A DNA stretch of 64,000 bases from Saprospiraceae bacterium (GTDB lineage: Bacteria; Bacteroidota; Bacteroidia; Chitinophagales; Saprospiraceae). This document shows positions 8,590 to 16,826 of this stretch, piece after piece. Where the stretch lies: contig JANQSS010000258.1 of assembly GCA_028279185.1 (NCBI GenBank), forward strand, positions 1 through 64,000. Direction: 5' to 3'. The stretch's first letter is position 1. The number at the start of each line of letters is the position of its first letter. The position numbers and the translations under genes were made by a program. The notes under the pieces were generated by a model that was given only the letters and a program-made list of their open reading frames with translations, had not been told where the DNA came from and did not search any database.

Positions 8590-8604
8590 CAACCGATTGG
8601 TTTC
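8563..8604 (+). promoter_or_regulatory. Duplicated candidate operator of the ArsR regulator
   Basis: The 16-mer GCAACCGATTGGTTTC occurs twice, at 8563-8578 and 8589-8604, 26 bp apart. Each copy contains the inverted core AACC-N4-GGTT. One copy fills the promoter spacer and the other covers the transcription start, the placement expected of an autorepressor site. Binding by the adjacent ArsR protein is inferred. Confidence 0.55.
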
Positions 8605-8635
8605 ATAATTGCAAACAGAACTTTATCACATAAAA

Positions 8636-8962
8636 ATGAGACGAGATGTTTTTCAGGCTATTGCAGATCCGGCAAGACGTGAAATATTGGAATTAATAGC
8701 TACTAATGTACTTACGGTTAATCAGGTGGCCGAAAATTTTAATGTAAGCCGACAAGCCGTGTCCAAACAGTTAAGGATATTAAAGGAATGCGGACTGCTT
8801 AAAGTTGACAAAAAAGGTCGTGAAAAATATTATTCCATTGACCCAAAGAGCTTTATTCCAGCTTATTTGTGGATAGAAAAATTGCAGGCACAGTGGGAGC
8901 AGCGTATCGACTCGTTTGAGGAATATTTAGTTAAACTAAAAAAAGAGAATCATGACAAATGA
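8636..8962 (+). CDS. ArsR-family winged-helix regulator
   Basis: The ATG at 8636 is preferred; the frame opens 9 codons earlier. The 108-residue protein is almost entirely a winged-helix domain: DVFQAIADPARREILELI, then the recognition helix region NVSRQAVSKQLRILKECGL and the wing KKGREKYYSID. There are no metal-binding Cys pairs, so it belongs with the SdpR-like, non-metal ArsR proteins that sit with AHSA1/SRPBCC genes. It overlaps the next gene by 11 bp. It is likely autoregulated through the duplicated site in its promoter. Confidence 0.88.
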   Translation: MRRDVFQAIADPARREILELIATNVLTVNQVAENFNVSRQAVSKQLRILKECGLLKVDKKGREKYYSIDPKSFIPAYLWIEKLQAQWEQRIDSFEEYLVKLKKENHDK

Positions 8963-9419
8963 TGACTTAAAAAAGAGAATTGTAACAATTCAACGGACAT
9001 TGAATGCTCCAATAAGCTTGGTATGGCAAGCTTGGACAGACCCCGAGCACATTGTTAAATGGTGGAACCCCAAAGGATCAAATACAAAAATAGAAGAACA
9101 TGAATTCAAGGTCGGGGGAAAATGGAAGTATACCATGATTATGCCAAATGGGCAACCATTCATTGCCACCGGGACGTACACCGAAATTGCGCACCGGAAA
9201 CGCATTTGTTCAACTGCTGACTTCAAACCGATGACTGAAGGAGTGGAAATTCAAGCGCATTTCGAAGCTCGAGGTGATAAAACCGAATTTATATTTAATG
9301 TAATACATCCGTCCGAAGCCTATAAAATTCAGCAGGAGAAAATGGGTATTCAAAATGGTTGGGGTTCTGTATTCGACAGATTGGAGGAGTTCTTAGTAAA
9401 TGCTAATAATCCAATGTAA
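8952..9419 (+). CDS. SRPBCC/AHSA1-domain protein
   Basis: This 155-residue protein is an AHSA1-type START-like domain: RTLNAPISLVWQAWTDPEHIVKWW at the N-terminus, GGKWKYTM in the middle and an amphipathic C-terminal helix ending in GWGSVFDRLEEFL. Members of the family bind small hydrophobic ligands in a deep cavity; a ligand cannot be assigned. The coupling with an ArsR regulator (11-bp overlap) is a common two-gene cassette, suggesting ligand- or stress-controlled expression. Confidence 0.85.
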   Translation: MTNDDLKKRIVTIQRTLNAPISLVWQAWTDPEHIVKWWNPKGSNTKIEEHEFKVGGKWKYTMIMPNGQPFIATGTYTEIAHRKRICSTADFKPMTEGVEIQAHFEARGDKTEFIFNVIHPSEAYKIQQEKMGIQNGWGSVFDRLEEFLVNANNPM

Positions 9420-9432
9420 TCGCAGCAAAACA

Positions 9433-9460
9433 AAAACCGATTAACAATTGGTTTTAGATT
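9433..9460 (+). terminator. Weak hairpin after the ArsR/AHSA1 pair
   Basis: AAAACCGATT (9433-9442) pairs with AATTGGTTTT (9446-9455) at 9 of 10 positions, the other being a G-T pair, with a 3-nt loop and a partial T tract downstream. It may end the ArsR/AHSA1 transcript. It also carries the AACC/GGTT arms of the upstream operator, in a wider spacing. Confidence 0.4.
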
Positions 9461-9515
9461 TTCGAAAAATGCAGGAAGAAAAAAGAGAATTACCGATGAG
9501 AAATATCCGTCCGAT

Positions 9516-12020
9516 CTAGGACTTGATGAATTTTGTAGCACGAACCGCTTTATCGGTCTTGACCTCAATTATATAAATACCTGTATTTAATTGATCAAGC
9601 GATATGGATGAGCCCGGGTTGATGGGGTGGTTCTTCAGAATACGACCGCTTAAATCGGATATTAAAATGGATTGAGCACGTTCATCGCCTACATCGAGGT
9701 GCAATACGTTTTCCACCGGATTAGGGAATACTTTGAGGCCATAAATTTTTCTATCACCTGCAATGTTTGCTTTACTCAGATCTAAACTGAGTTGCTGATC
9801 AGGCATTACAAATCGTTCTCCTTCTGCATTTGTAGCACGTACGTTATGCACGAATATGTCTAACCTGGGGCTTTGTCCTGATGAATATCGGATTCCATCC
9901 AAGTCGTCGTCGATGATGATATCGATCGCAAAAACTCGACCATATCCCACTTTTGAATGACCGTCAATTCGTGTAAGACCCAGTTGATGTGTTAGGCCAT
10001 CGTCTCTTTTCATAAATAACGGCATACCTTCTCTTGTTATCCAGTTTTCACTGACAGGCGAAATTCGCGTGTAAGACGTGTCTACCGTATTCGGATCGAA
10101 AGAAACATCCAAAGCAACCCCAGTAAGATTTTCAGCAGGTACTTGACTATTACCAATTGTCAGATAGATACGGATCGTATCTCCACTATCTGGAGGATTA
10201 ATTAAATCGTGATCCAGACCAACAGCATATGGTTTAATTGTTACTTGTTCATCCGGAACCAATGTATGATAGTTGCCAAAGTATGTGGAAAGAGCAACGG
10301 TGTCAGAGATGGCCACCAGACCATTTCCGTCCGTGTCGCAATGTTTTGCATCAGCTAAATTTCGTGAACGTCCATTCATGTCCCAGTCCTCACCATATTG
10401 CCCATACCAAAGCGTATTTGGATTGGGTCTGTCATAGCCCTCCTCACCAATAGCATTTCCCAAATCGAGTAAATCTGCCATATCTACCATCCCATTAAAA
10501 TCGACGTCGCCAGGCCACACACATTGGTCCTGGCACTTGCACGTGTCATATACTGGAATGTTCAATATTTCAACTGTAATAAGAACTTCATTGCATTCAC
10601 CTCCGCTGCAATACGAAACCTTAAATTCATCGAATCCATCGAATCCGGAGTCCGGTGTGTAGATCATCATGAAGCGGCCAATTGAAGTCACGCATCCCTG
10701 ATCGATTGTGTCAAGGCCCTCTTTGATTGTGAGTTCACCCGAAACGGGCAAGACCACCTCATCGAACTCATATTCACCAACAGGTATGTCATAATTGATG
10801 ATAAGATCACGGTTGATCAATCCTGTCAGGTGATGAGTTGCAGATGTCGCAACGGGCTTAAAACGACTTGCGGTAATTTCAACAGTAGCCGTTTCACAGT
10901 TTTGAATGGCACAAACCGTATAATCAAAGGTAGTGATACCTTCGTAGGATGTATCTGCAACGTACATAAACCTTCCATCATTCAATTGTGTCAATACACC
11001 ATAATCCGGTTGCGTAAAACCATCGATTAAAAAATTAGATGTCCGGTCATTCGATTCAACATTGAACTCTATGCGGTCTCCGGGAACAACGGCGTAATGG
11101 TCGTCGAAAACAAAAGAATTAGCGTATTCATCGATGACGTCAACTACATAATACCTGAAAACCGAACCATCACTGACTTCAAAATTGTCATTTCCCGAAT
11201 TCATTCCGGGAGTATAGATTACCGCATCCGTGCCGCCCAAAAAATTCAAACTGCCGTCTCCCGGTACGATAGTGGCGTAGAAATTGGAGGAGGGTAAAAA
11301 CAAGGTGAGCGGATCTGTAATACCTGTATTCAAATAAATGGTGTCATATACCGGAGCTGTTACTGTATCAACAACGCAAATATTTACGACCTCCGTGGCG
11401 CATGTTCCAATTGAGTCGCATGCCGTATAAGACAAATAAGCCATACCGGAAAACGATGCATGAGGCGTAAAGAAAAGCGAATCATTTGATACCGTAGTTT
11501 GTCCTCCCATTCGCGCAGGTAGAAATGAAACATAAAGCCCCGGGGACGTTGACGAATCATTTGCCAATACGGCTAGCGCATTATCCTGACTTCCTTTCAA
11601 TACAGTATAATAATCCTCATTAGTCGAAACAATAGATGGTAAGACGTTGATGACAAATTGAGCATAGTATATGTTTGAAAGAATAGGTATTCCGCCAACG
11701 GTAACTTCCACTACAACCGTGTCCATACCGACGAAATCCAAATCTGGCGTATAATCCAGAATGAGTTCAGTAAAATTATTTCCGGTGCTTATAATCGCCG
11801 ATTCTGAACCATTACGCGCGTGTTGTGTAATGATCGGCGAAGCGTTTTGATTACCAGGGAAATATATTGGATCAGAAGCAGAATTGTAAGACGTGTTGAC
11901 AAGAATTTCACCATGACGCTCATACGCACCAAACTGTGCCTGGATAGATGTCCAGAGCGACATAAGCGTTAATAACGCAAGGATTCTGTATACCTTACGG
12001 CCTAATAGGATGGATGTCAT
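9516..12020 (-). CDS. Large T9SS surface protein with Ig-like repeats and dockerin-like calcium loops
   Basis: The start at 12020 puts the signal peptide (ending SIQAQ) near the N-terminus of 834 residues. The first ~490 residues are repeated beta-sandwich units of the cadherin/VCBS-like class, with recurrent patterns such as FSGMAYLSYTACDSIGTC and YEGITTFDYTVCAIQNC. Residues about 495-580 contain two Asp-rich loops, DVDFNGMVDMADL and CDTDGNGLVAISD, resembling dockerin calcium loops. The last ~75 residues are a T9SS type A sorting domain (VFPNPVENVLHL, then ISDLSGRIL and LNTGIYIIEVKT). It is therefore predicted to be secreted and attached at the cell surface, possibly for adhesion. A -7 element precedes it at 12045-12052. 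Confidence 0.85.
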   Translation of the reverse strand: MTSILLGRKVYRILALLTLMSLWTSIQAQFGAYERHGEILVNTSYNSASDPIYFPGNQNASPIITQHARNGSESAIISTGNNFTELILDYTPDLDFVGMDTVVVEVTVGGIPILSNIYYAQFVINVLPSIVSTNEDYYTVLKGSQDNALAVLANDSSTSPGLYVSFLPARMGGQTTVSNDSLFFTPHASFSGMAYLSYTACDSIGTCATEVVNICVVDTVTAPVYDTIYLNTGITDPLTLFLPSSNFYATIVPGDGSLNFLGGTDAVIYTPGMNSGNDNFEVSDGSVFRYYVVDVIDEYANSFVFDDHYAVVPGDRIEFNVESNDRTSNFLIDGFTQPDYGVLTQLNDGRFMYVADTSYEGITTFDYTVCAIQNCETATVEITASRFKPVATSATHHLTGLINRDLIINYDIPVGEYEFDEVVLPVSGELTIKEGLDTIDQGCVTSIGRFMMIYTPDSGFDGFDEFKVSYCSGGECNEVLITVEILNIPVYDTCKCQDQCVWPGDVDFNGMVDMADLLDLGNAIGEEGYDRPNPNTLWYGQYGEDWDMNGRSRNLADAKHCDTDGNGLVAISDTVALSTYFGNYHTLVPDEQVTIKPYAVGLDHDLINPPDSGDTIRIYLTIGNSQVPAENLTGVALDVSFDPNTVDTSYTRISPVSENWITREGMPLFMKRDDGLTHQLGLTRIDGHSKVGYGRVFAIDIIIDDDLDGIRYSSGQSPRLDIFVHNVRATNAEGERFVMPDQQLSLDLSKANIAGDRKIYGLKVFPNPVENVLHLDVGDERAQSILISDLSGRILKNHPINPGSSISLDQLNTGIYIIEVKTDKAVRATKFIKS

Positions 12021-12044
12021 GCATTTACGTCTTACCGTTGATAA

Positions 12045-12052
12045 CAAAAGTA
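12045..12052 (-). promoter_or_regulatory. -7 element of the T9SS surface-protein gene
   Basis: On the minus strand the sequence reads TACTTTTG, fitting TAnnTTTG, about 25 bp ahead of the ATG at 12020. No convincing -33 element at the right spacing was seen. Confidence 0.45.
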
Positions 12053-12215
12053 CGGGGAATAGCTCAAATTAAGAAATGATTTATTAGTAAAATTTAGATA
12101 TGATATTAAACTTTTATTTAATAAGATTGATTTAATAGCTTGATGTGCAATGCTTTAATGCTCAACAAATTGTAATAAAAAAAATGTTTATCGCACTGTA
12201 TAAGAGATAGATGTA

Positions 12216-13628
12216 ATGAAATCAACCAAGGTATATCAGGTCATATCGGCCCTTAACGGAAATGAAAGAAAGTCCTTTTTAAAGTTTCTGCACTCCCCAT
12301 ACTTTAACAAGACGACGGCTATGACAACGCTTGCCGAGGTCCTATTTTCATTAGATGCCAAGCAGGTTGATGTGAGTAAAGAGCAAGTATGGGATTTGCT
12401 TGTGGAGAATCGTAAATACAACGACACGCGTTTTCGGAAATATTGCTCCGATCTTTTAAAGCTGGTTGAAAGATTTTTAGCGCAACAAGAGTTTGATTCG
12501 AATCCACTCCGAAACGCCGCTTATTTACTGAAGTCAGTATCCACACGGCGTTTTCAAAATCTATACAATTCATCCTTGCGTACAGCACGACGTCTAAAAG
12601 ATTTAGAGGATGCGCAAGGTATTGATTTCCTTCATGATTTATACCAGATAGAGCGCTATCACCAGGTAATATTGGAAGATGATGATCGGGCCCAGAAGCT
12701 GAACGTCGATCGTATCATCGAGAATTTAGACAAGTTTTATATAGCTCAGAAGCTAATGTCGTACATGACGGCCATGAGCCAAAAAAGAATTGTGGACTTA
12801 GAATATGACTTACTTTTCATTGATGAAATTCTGAAACATATAGAAGATAATCCTTATCCCGATACACCACAAATTCGAATTCTGTATTTAGTTGCAAAGC
12901 TTTATCAGACCAACGATAGTCAATACTTTCCAGAATTGAAGCTGCTTCTGCTTTCTAACATTAATCTCTTTCCACCATCTGAGGCTAATAAAATCTTTCG
13001 TTCTACACTAAATTTTTTAATTGGATGGTCCAATGAAGGCAGGACTGAATATTTAAGAGAACTATTTGAATTTTATAATTATGTGTTGGCCCAGGACTTT
13101 TTCTTTTTAGAAGATGGATTTAATCCCTGGATTTTTAAAACTATAGTCCATGTTGCCCTTCGCTTGAAAGAGTATTCGTGGTGCGAAAACTTTATCCAGG
13201 ATTTTGGTACACGGCTTCCAAAAGAAGGTCGCGAAAATGCGATTCGATTCAACACGGCTCGACTACGTCTTTATCAAAAAAAATATGGGGAGGTAATCTC
13301 CTTGTTGAGTCGCGTTGAATTCGATGACTTTTCTTACAATTTGGGCGCGAAGGCCATATTATTAGCGACATATTATGAAAGTGATGAGGTTGAAGCTCTT
13401 TTCAGCTTCCTTGATAGCTTCAAGGCTTTTTTAAGACGAAATACAGCTAAAATACCAGAAAAACGTCGCGAAAATTACTTAAACCTCATTAAATATACCA
13501 GAGCACTTAGCAAACTTTCAAGGCGAAATAAAAATAAATTACTCGAAATTAAGGAAGAAATAACAAATAAATCGAATCTGGGAGATAAACGTTGGTTGTT
13601 GGAAAAGGTTGAGGAAAAGCTTAATTAG
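12216..13628 (+). CDS. Conserved helical protein of unknown function
   Basis: The 470-residue protein has no signal or membrane segment and is predicted to be wholly helical, with repeated hydrophobic helix pairs reminiscent of TPR or HEAT arrays. The N-terminal pattern NERKSFLKFLHSPYFNK is, to my knowledge, a recurrent motif in uncharacterised Bacteroidota proteins of this size. The C-terminus is Lys/Glu-rich. It stands alone on its strand between a surface-protein gene and the convergent yggS-like gene. No function can be assigned. Confidence 0.75.
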   Translation: MKSTKVYQVISALNGNERKSFLKFLHSPYFNKTTAMTTLAEVLFSLDAKQVDVSKEQVWDLLVENRKYNDTRFRKYCSDLLKLVERFLAQQEFDSNPLRNAAYLLKSVSTRRFQNLYNSSLRTARRLKDLEDAQGIDFLHDLYQIERYHQVILEDDDRAQKLNVDRIIENLDKFYIAQKLMSYMTAMSQKRIVDLEYDLLFIDEILKHIEDNPYPDTPQIRILYLVAKLYQTNDSQYFPELKLLLLSNINLFPPSEANKIFRSTLNFLIGWSNEGRTEYLRELFEFYNYVLAQDFFFLEDGFNPWIFKTIVHVALRLKEYSWCENFIQDFGTRLPKEGRENAIRFNTARLRLYQKKYGEVISLLSRVEFDDFSYNLGAKAILLATYYESDEVEALFSFLDSFKAFLRRNTAKIPEKRRENYLNLIKYTRALSKLSRRNKNKLLEIKEEITNKSNLGDKRWLLEKVEEKLN

Positions 13629-13640
13629 AGGATAGTATAA

Positions 13641-14300
13641 TCACTGCCTTGGACCAAATATTTTTGATCCAATACGTACAATGGTAGCTCCTTCTTCCAG
13701 GGCAACCTTATAGTCGCCGGACATACCCATGGAAAGCTCACAAAAATCAGGCCTATTATCGAAGAAACTGCGCTTAATTAAATTATGATAATCTTTCAAT
13801 TTTCTAAACTCAGTCCGCACCTGATTCATATCCATGGTATACGTTGCCATACCCATAACACCGCACCATGTGATATTTGGAAAATTGAGCTGACCTTCGT
13901 TTAATTGAGAAAGTAGTTGTTCAATTCTATATCCATATTTACTGTCCTCTTGTGCAATTTTAATCTGTAACAGACAACGCGTTGTAACATTAAGATCGGA
14001 TGATAGAGCATCAATTTTTCGTGCTAATTTTATACGATCTACGGCGTGAATCAGATTGCTTTTACAGATGATATCCTTGACTTTATTCGTTTGTAAATGA
14101 CCAATAAGGTGCCATTTAATATCGGCTGGTAGTTTTTCGTATTTTTCAAGAAATTCCTGCACCCGGTTTTCGCCAAAATCGCGATGACCGAGCTTATACA
14201 ACTGCTCAATTTTAGCCAGCGGTTGAACTTTACTCACCGCGACCAAAAGTGCATTGTTTGACTTAATTTCTCGTAATATTTCCGAATACTCAGCCTTCAT
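13641..14300 (-). CDS. YggS-family PLP homeostasis protein
   Basis: The 219-residue protein is the single-domain PLP-binding alanine racemase-like fold of YggS/PLPBP. The PLP lysine is in LLVAVSK (about Lys23), followed by LYKLGHRDFGENRVQEF, IKWHLIGHLQTNK, LLQIKIAQEDSKYG and the C-terminal MGMSGDYKVALEEGATIVRIGSKIFG. The protein binds pyridoxal phosphate and buffers its level; no catalytic reaction is known. It is convergent with the upstream helical protein (12-bp gap) and lies 54 bp downstream of the deoxynucleoside kinase gene on the same strand. Confidence 0.93.
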   Translation of the reverse strand: MKAEYSEILREIKSNNALLVAVSKVQPLAKIEQLYKLGHRDFGENRVQEFLEKYEKLPADIKWHLIGHLQTNKVKDIICKSNLIHAVDRIKLARKIDALSSDLNVTTRCLLQIKIAQEDSKYGYRIEQLLSQLNEGQLNFPNITWCGVMGMATYTMDMNQVRTEFRKLKDYHNLIKRSFFDNRPDFCELSMGMSGDYKVALEEGATIVRIGSKIFGPRQ

Positions 14301-14354
14301 ATATTCGTTTAATTGACCATTTGCTTATGGGGAAAAAGAAGTGGTGAAATCGTT

Positions 14355-14990
14355 TTAAAACAGACCATGTAATTGGGCATCTACAAGCTCGATCACTTGA
14401 CCAAAATCTTCAGGTCGATTGTAAAAGTCAAGGTTGTCGCCATCGATGATCAACAATGGACCGGCTTTATATGATGCGATCCATTTTTCATATTTTTTAT
14501 TCAATCGCTTTAAGTAATCCAGACTCATATTTCCTTCATAATCACGTCCTCTAGAATGAATATGCGAGACCAGTGTTGAAATATCAGCACGCAAATAGAT
14601 CAAAATATCCGGGGCATTTATTTGACCGGTCATGATTTCAAATAATGTACTGTAATTATCAAAGTCACGCTTGCTCATCAGCCCCATTTCATATAGGTTT
14701 GGAGCAAAAATACGCGCATCCTCATAAATCGTTCGATCTTGAATGACAGTTCTATCACCCTGCAAAATGTCAAGTATTTGGCGATAACGGCTGTTCAAAA
14801 AATATATTTGAAGATGAAAAGACCAGCGATTCATGTCATGATAGAAGTCATTGAGGTATGGATTGTCGGCTACGTCTTCGTATTGAACATCCCAATTGTA
14901 ATGTTGACCAAGTTTTTCGCACAGTGTTGTCTTACCCGCACCTATGTTTCCTGCTACCGCTATATATTTTGGTTTTTTTCTTTCCTCCAT
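14355..14990 (-). CDS. Deoxynucleoside kinase
   Basis: This 211-residue P-loop kinase belongs to the dCK/dGK-type deoxynucleoside kinase family. The P-loop is AGNIGAGKTTL (about 13-23), followed by the substrate-binding W/Y-rich segment NRWSFHLQIYFLNSRY, the DR motif in QDRTIYEDARIF and the lid HSRGRDYEGN. It phosphorylates deoxynucleosides with ATP in the salvage pathway; base preference (dA, dG or dC) cannot be told by eye. It lies upstream of yggS on the same strand and is probably co-transcribed. Confidence 0.92.
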   Translation of the reverse strand: MEERKKPKYIAVAGNIGAGKTTLCEKLGQHYNWDVQYEDVADNPYLNDFYHDMNRWSFHLQIYFLNSRYRQILDILQGDRTVIQDRTIYEDARIFAPNLYEMGLMSKRDFDNYSTLFEIMTGQINAPDILIYLRADISTLVSHIHSRGRDYEGNMSLDYLKRLNKKYEKWIASYKAGPLLIIDGDNLDFYNRPEDFGQVIELVDAQLHGLF

Positions 14991-15140
14991 GATTATGGGC
15001 TGAAATTAAAAAATAATACTGGGAATTTTGACACGAAAGACAGCTACGCATGTCACGACATATAAAGGACAAAGCACGCTGTTAAAGTAAAGGTCCTGTA
15101 TGGATTTTTACCGATGAATTTCAGCGGCTCGTCCAATACA

Positions 15141-15171
15141 TTTGGTGAAGTGCCGTTTTGACTATACTTTG
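15141..15171 (+). promoter_or_regulatory. Candidate promoter of the LolD-like ATPase
   Basis: TTTG (15141-15144), a 20-nt spacer and TACTTTG (15165-15171) approximate the Bacteroidota promoter, with a -7 element one base shorter than consensus. It is about 60 bp upstream of the ATG at 15231. Confidence 0.4.
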
Positions 15172-15230
15172 CACGTATTTGAAATGAATATTGGTGTACG
15201 TACATCCGGTTCAAACTATAATTCAACGAG

Positions 15231-15962
15231 ATGAAATCATTGATAGCCATAGACGATTTGAGTAAGACATACATTATGGGGTCGCAGCGCGTAGATGCAC
15301 TTAAAAATGTGTCTCTTGTAATTGATGAAAATGACTATGTTGCCCTGATGGGCCCTTCGGGTTCTGGAAAGTCGACATTGATGAATCTATTAGGCTGCCT
15401 GGACTCACCGACATCTGGTTCGTATTTACTTAAAGATGAGGATGTCAGTAATATGACGGATGCGGAATTGGCGGAAGTAAGAAACAGAATGATTGGATTT
15501 GTTTTTCAAACATTCAATTTGCTACCTCGCCTCTCAGCCCTCGAAAACGTGGCACTACCATTAATTTATGCAGGTGTGAGCAAGAAAAAGCGACTTGAAC
15601 GGGCCTTTCATGTTTTGGAAGAAGTAGGTCTAGCAGACCGTGCCGCTCACAACCCAAACGAGCTTTCAGGGGGCCAGCGGCAACGAGTGGCCATTGCTAG
15701 AGCATTGGTCAATTCACCTGCTATCATATTAGCCGACGAGCCTACTGGTAATCTAGACACTAAAACGTCAATCGAAATTATGACAATTTTTGAACGGTTG
15801 CAGGATGCTGGTAATACCATTATTGTTGTAACTCATGAACCCGATATAGCCCAGCACGCACATCGTATAGTACGACTAAGGGATGGAGAAGTTGAAAGTG
15901 ATACGCGAAATTCGGAAATAACGCGAACAAATGATCCGAATCACCGATACTTGATGTCGTAA
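15231..15962 (+). CDS. ABC transporter ATP-binding protein, MacB/LolD type, without adjacent permease
   Basis: The 243-residue ATPase has Walker [10 protein letters not shown], the Q-loop in [12 protein letters not shown], signature [15 protein letters not shown], Walker [13 protein letters not shown] and H-loop VVTHEPD. This set is typical of the LolD/MacB/FtsE subfamily that drives lipoprotein release, macrolide export or peptide export. No FtsX-like permease lies next to it on either side, so its partner must be elsewhere. The C-terminal 20 residues are polar and variable. Confidence 0.9.
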   Translation: MKSLIAIDDLSKTYIMGSQRVDALKNVSLVIDENDYVALMGPSGSGKSTLMNLLGCLDSPTSGSYLLKDEDVSNMTDAELAEVRNRMIGFVFQTFNLLPRLSALENVALPLIYAGVSKKKRLERAFHVLEEVGLADRAAHNPNELSGGQRQRVAIARALVNSPAIILADEPTGNLDTKTSIEIMTIFERLQDAGNTIIVVTHEPDIAQHAHRIVRLRDGEVESDTRNSEITRTNDPNHRYLMS

Positions 15963-16274
15963 CCAGATCTAAAGAACCACGGTTTAAACTATCAAATTCG
16001 TGAATTTGGGTGAGCAGGTTCAGGATGATTTTTCAAGTTATTAACAATAAAATCAAATCTCAATCTAAGTTGTTGGTTGCCAGTTGCATACACCGAGTAA
16101 TGACCAGAAATCAATAGATGCTTGGTGTCTAATTGGGTTCATGAAAAGAAAAGGGCCTGTTTTTAACTCAATCTCTAATAATCATATGTCCGCATTCTAT
16201 TCAATGATACATGCTAAAATTTACAATTGCCCAACTGCAATTTTTATCTTTGGATGACTTGATTAAACGAATAA
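15963..16274. other. Intergenic with a coding-like remnant on the minus strand
   Basis: The 312 bp hold the promoter of the next operon near the right end. On the minus strand, 15992-16138 is an open stretch of 48 codons without a start codon that reads like a protein C-terminus (for example HYSVYATGNQQLRLRFDFI). It may be a decayed gene end. The family was not recognised. Confidence 0.3.
16245..16252 (+). promoter_or_regulatory. -7 element of the cobalamin adenosyltransferase operon
   Basis: TATCTTTG fits TAnnTTTG exactly, 22 bp before the ATG at 16275. It probably drives the six-gene run up to 21910. Confidence 0.55.
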
Positions 16275-16826
16275 ATGAAACTATATACTAAGACCGGTGA
16301 TGATGGGACGACAGCTCTATTTGGAGGACGAAGAGTTAGCAAACATGACATGCGCATACAGGCTTATGGTACGGTCGATGAACTTAATGCCTTTGTAGGA
16401 AGCCTGATAGCAAGTATTTCAGACAATGAAGTAGAGGTGTTTCTTCGAGCTATTCAGAGTCGATTGTTCGATATCGGATCTCATTTGGCTACCGTACCTG
16501 GAAAAAATGTTGCGTTACCTAAAATTGATGATACGTTAATTCAGGACTTAGAAGAAGCGATTGATAAGATGCAAATGGCAATACCCGAACTTCGCCACTT
16601 CATATTACCCGGTAGTGGAGAATCGAATGCACGCGCCCACATTTGTCGCACTGTTTGTCGCCGAGCCGAACGATTGACAGTTTCTCTGGTGGAGATTGAA
16701 GAAGTCGATAGCATTGTTATTTCATACTTGAACAGATTGTCAGATTATTTTTTTTCCTTGAGCCGTTACTTGACGTATGCAACCCAAGAAAAAGAAATTA
16801 AATGGATTCCGATAAAGGAAAAATGA
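16275..16826 (+). CDS. Cob(I)yrinic acid a,c-diamide adenosyltransferase, PduO type
   Basis: The 183-residue protein is a PduO-type ATP:corrinoid adenosyltransferase. Key motifs are YTKTGDDGTTALFGG (ATP binding, residues 4-18), YGTVDELNAFVG, and the C-terminal CRTVCRRAERL plus YLNRLSDYFFSLSRY. It transfers the adenosyl group of ATP to reduced cobalamin, producing coenzyme B12. It is the first gene of a tight operon and overlaps the next start by an ATGA (16823-16826). It implies B12-dependent enzymes or B12 salvage in this organism. Confidence 0.94.
   Translation: MKLYTKTGDDGTTALFGGRRVSKHDMRIQAYGTVDELNAFVGSLIASISDNEVEVFLRAIQSRLFDIGSHLATVPGKNVALPKIDDTLIQDLEEAIDKMQMAIPELRHFILPGSGESNARAHICRTVCRRAERLTVSLVEIEEVDSIVISYLNRLSDYFFSLSRYLTYATQEKEIKWIPIKEK

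Larger units (their letters stand above)
8201..8635. other. Intergenic region with structured element and regulator promoter
   Basis: The 435 bp hold no convincing protein gene. They contain the nested inverted repeat at 8312-8428 and the promoter/operator of the ArsR gene at 8558-8604, both described separately. The open frame at 8448-8633 has no protein-like character. Confidence 0.5.

Noticed and set aside
8448-8633. Short open frame upstream of the ArsR gene
   Set aside because: It covers the promoter and operator and has no protein-like pattern.
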